DNA from: Aurantimonadaceae bacterium
GTDB lineage: Bacteria > Pseudomonadota > Alphaproteobacteria > Rhizobiales > Rhizobiaceae
Reading direction: 5' to 3'
Length of the DNA: 6,031 nt
NCBI GenBank assembly: GCA_003232595.1
Contig: QIIJ01000642.1
Span: 1 to 6,031 of the forward strand
Under the pieces are notes generated by a model. It was not told the DNA's origin. It searched no databases and was given only the letters and a program-made list of their open reading frames with translations. Of the stretch, positions 5,576 through 6,031 are shown one piece after another (the stretch's first letter is position 1; each line of letters opens with the position of its first letter). The translations under genes were made by a program, and so were the position numbers.

Positions 5576-6031
5576 ACATTGCCCTTGCTCATCCGCCGCA
5601 AACGATTTTCCACGGTGTGTCGGTAAATGCAGACCTGGCGCAAGGGCCCTATGTGGTTGATGGTTGTGATACGATTACCAAACTGTTTCGACAGCGCTGT
5701 GTGGAACTGGGGCCAAAAACCGCCCACCGCGAAAAACACCTCGGCATCTGGAAATCCCACTCGTGGCATAATTATTATACCCATGCGCGCCGCATCGGGA
5801 TGGGGCTTTTGTCACTCGGTCTCAAGCGTGGCGAAGTGGTTTCCATTCTTTCAGAAGATAACAAGGAATGGCTCTACACCGATATGGGTATACAATGTGT
5901 TGGTGGAATTGCCTCCGGGGTCTACACAACAGACTCGCCATCCCAGCTTGCCTATCTGATCAATAATTCCGACAGCCGTTTCCTTTTTGTTGAAAATGAC
6001 GAGATGCTGGACAAGTACCTGGAGATACGCG
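5572..6031 (+). CDS. Long-chain acyl-CoA synthetase / AMP-dependent ligase, N-terminal part (runs off window)
   Basis: An open frame from ATG 5572 to the window end gives 153 residues of an ANL-superfamily ligase, which activates a carboxylic acid with ATP and joins it to CoA. Visible features are the start TITKLFRQRC at about 34-43 and the conserved REKHLGIWKSHSWHNYYTHA. These are followed by the nucleotide-fold core GLKRGEVVSILSEDNKEWL and then GGIASGVYTTDSPSQLAYLI and RFLFVENDEMLDKYLEIR. This arrangement (REK..GIW, then YTTDSP and VEND..LDK) is that of the COG1022 long-chain acyl-CoA synthetases. The ATP-binding TSGTTG-type loop and the catalytic C-terminal lysine lie beyond the window, so activity cannot be judged. 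It follows the liv genes on the same strand with only the repeat between, so it is probably in the same operon. The ligase likely acts on what the importer brings in. Exact acid unknown. Confidence 0.9.
   Translation, partial: MNIALAHPPQTIFHGVSVNADLAQGPYVVDGCDTITKLFRQRCVELGPKTAHREKHLGIWKSHSWHNYYTHARRIGMGLLSLGLKRGEVVSILSEDNKEWLYTDMGIQCVGGIASGVYTTDSPSQLAYLINNSDSRFLFVENDEMLDKYLEIR

Noticed and set aside
5258..5579. Minus-strand open frames across the repeat
   Set aside because: They come from the near-palindromic sequence, which is open on both strands by symmetry; no ribosome site or recognisable product.

Overview
The window carries a run of genes all on the plus strand. They look like part of an alphaproteobacterial chromosome, most likely Hyphomicrobiales (Rhizobiales). 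This rests on protein character, moderate GC content, and a composite palindrome built on CTCCCCC/GGGGGAG hairpins that resembles the intergenic mosaic elements of rhizobia and Brucella relatives. The taxonomic call is inference; there is no rRNA or other marker here.

Left part (1-1677). First comes the C-terminal end of a small two-helix membrane protein, cut by the window edge. Then come a GNAT acetyltransferase and an EamA/DMT-family transporter. Each of these two is recognisable over nearly its whole length but is broken by one frame change, the GNAT with an apparent internal deletion.

Middle part (1775-5294). This is a branched-chain amino acid type (Liv/HAAT) ABC importer, livH-livM-livG-livF, tightly packed: 9-nt gap, 4-nt overlap, 8-nt overlap. 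livM, livG and livF are intact with all expected motifs. livH is frameshifted after its 23rd codon, so as written the importer lacks an intact permease. No periplasmic substrate-binding protein gene is in the window.

Right part (5295-6031). Between livF and the next gene lies a 150-bp composite inverted repeat with nested hairpins. A 90-codon reading frame runs through it unbroken, starting just after livF behind a strong Shine-Dalgarno sequence and ending on the start codon of the next gene. That next gene is the N-terminal part of a long-chain acyl-CoA synthetase (AMP-forming, COG1022-like), cut by the window end.

A Liv-type importer next to an acyl-CoA ligase suggests uptake of a carboxylic acid (fatty, aromatic or similar) and its activation to a CoA thioester, rather than plain leucine/isoleucine/valine uptake. 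The substrate cannot be read from the sequence. The two most notable points are three successive genes with same-phase frame lesions and the palindromic element lying in frame inside a translationally well-placed small ORF. I did not find a clearly new defence or mobile system.
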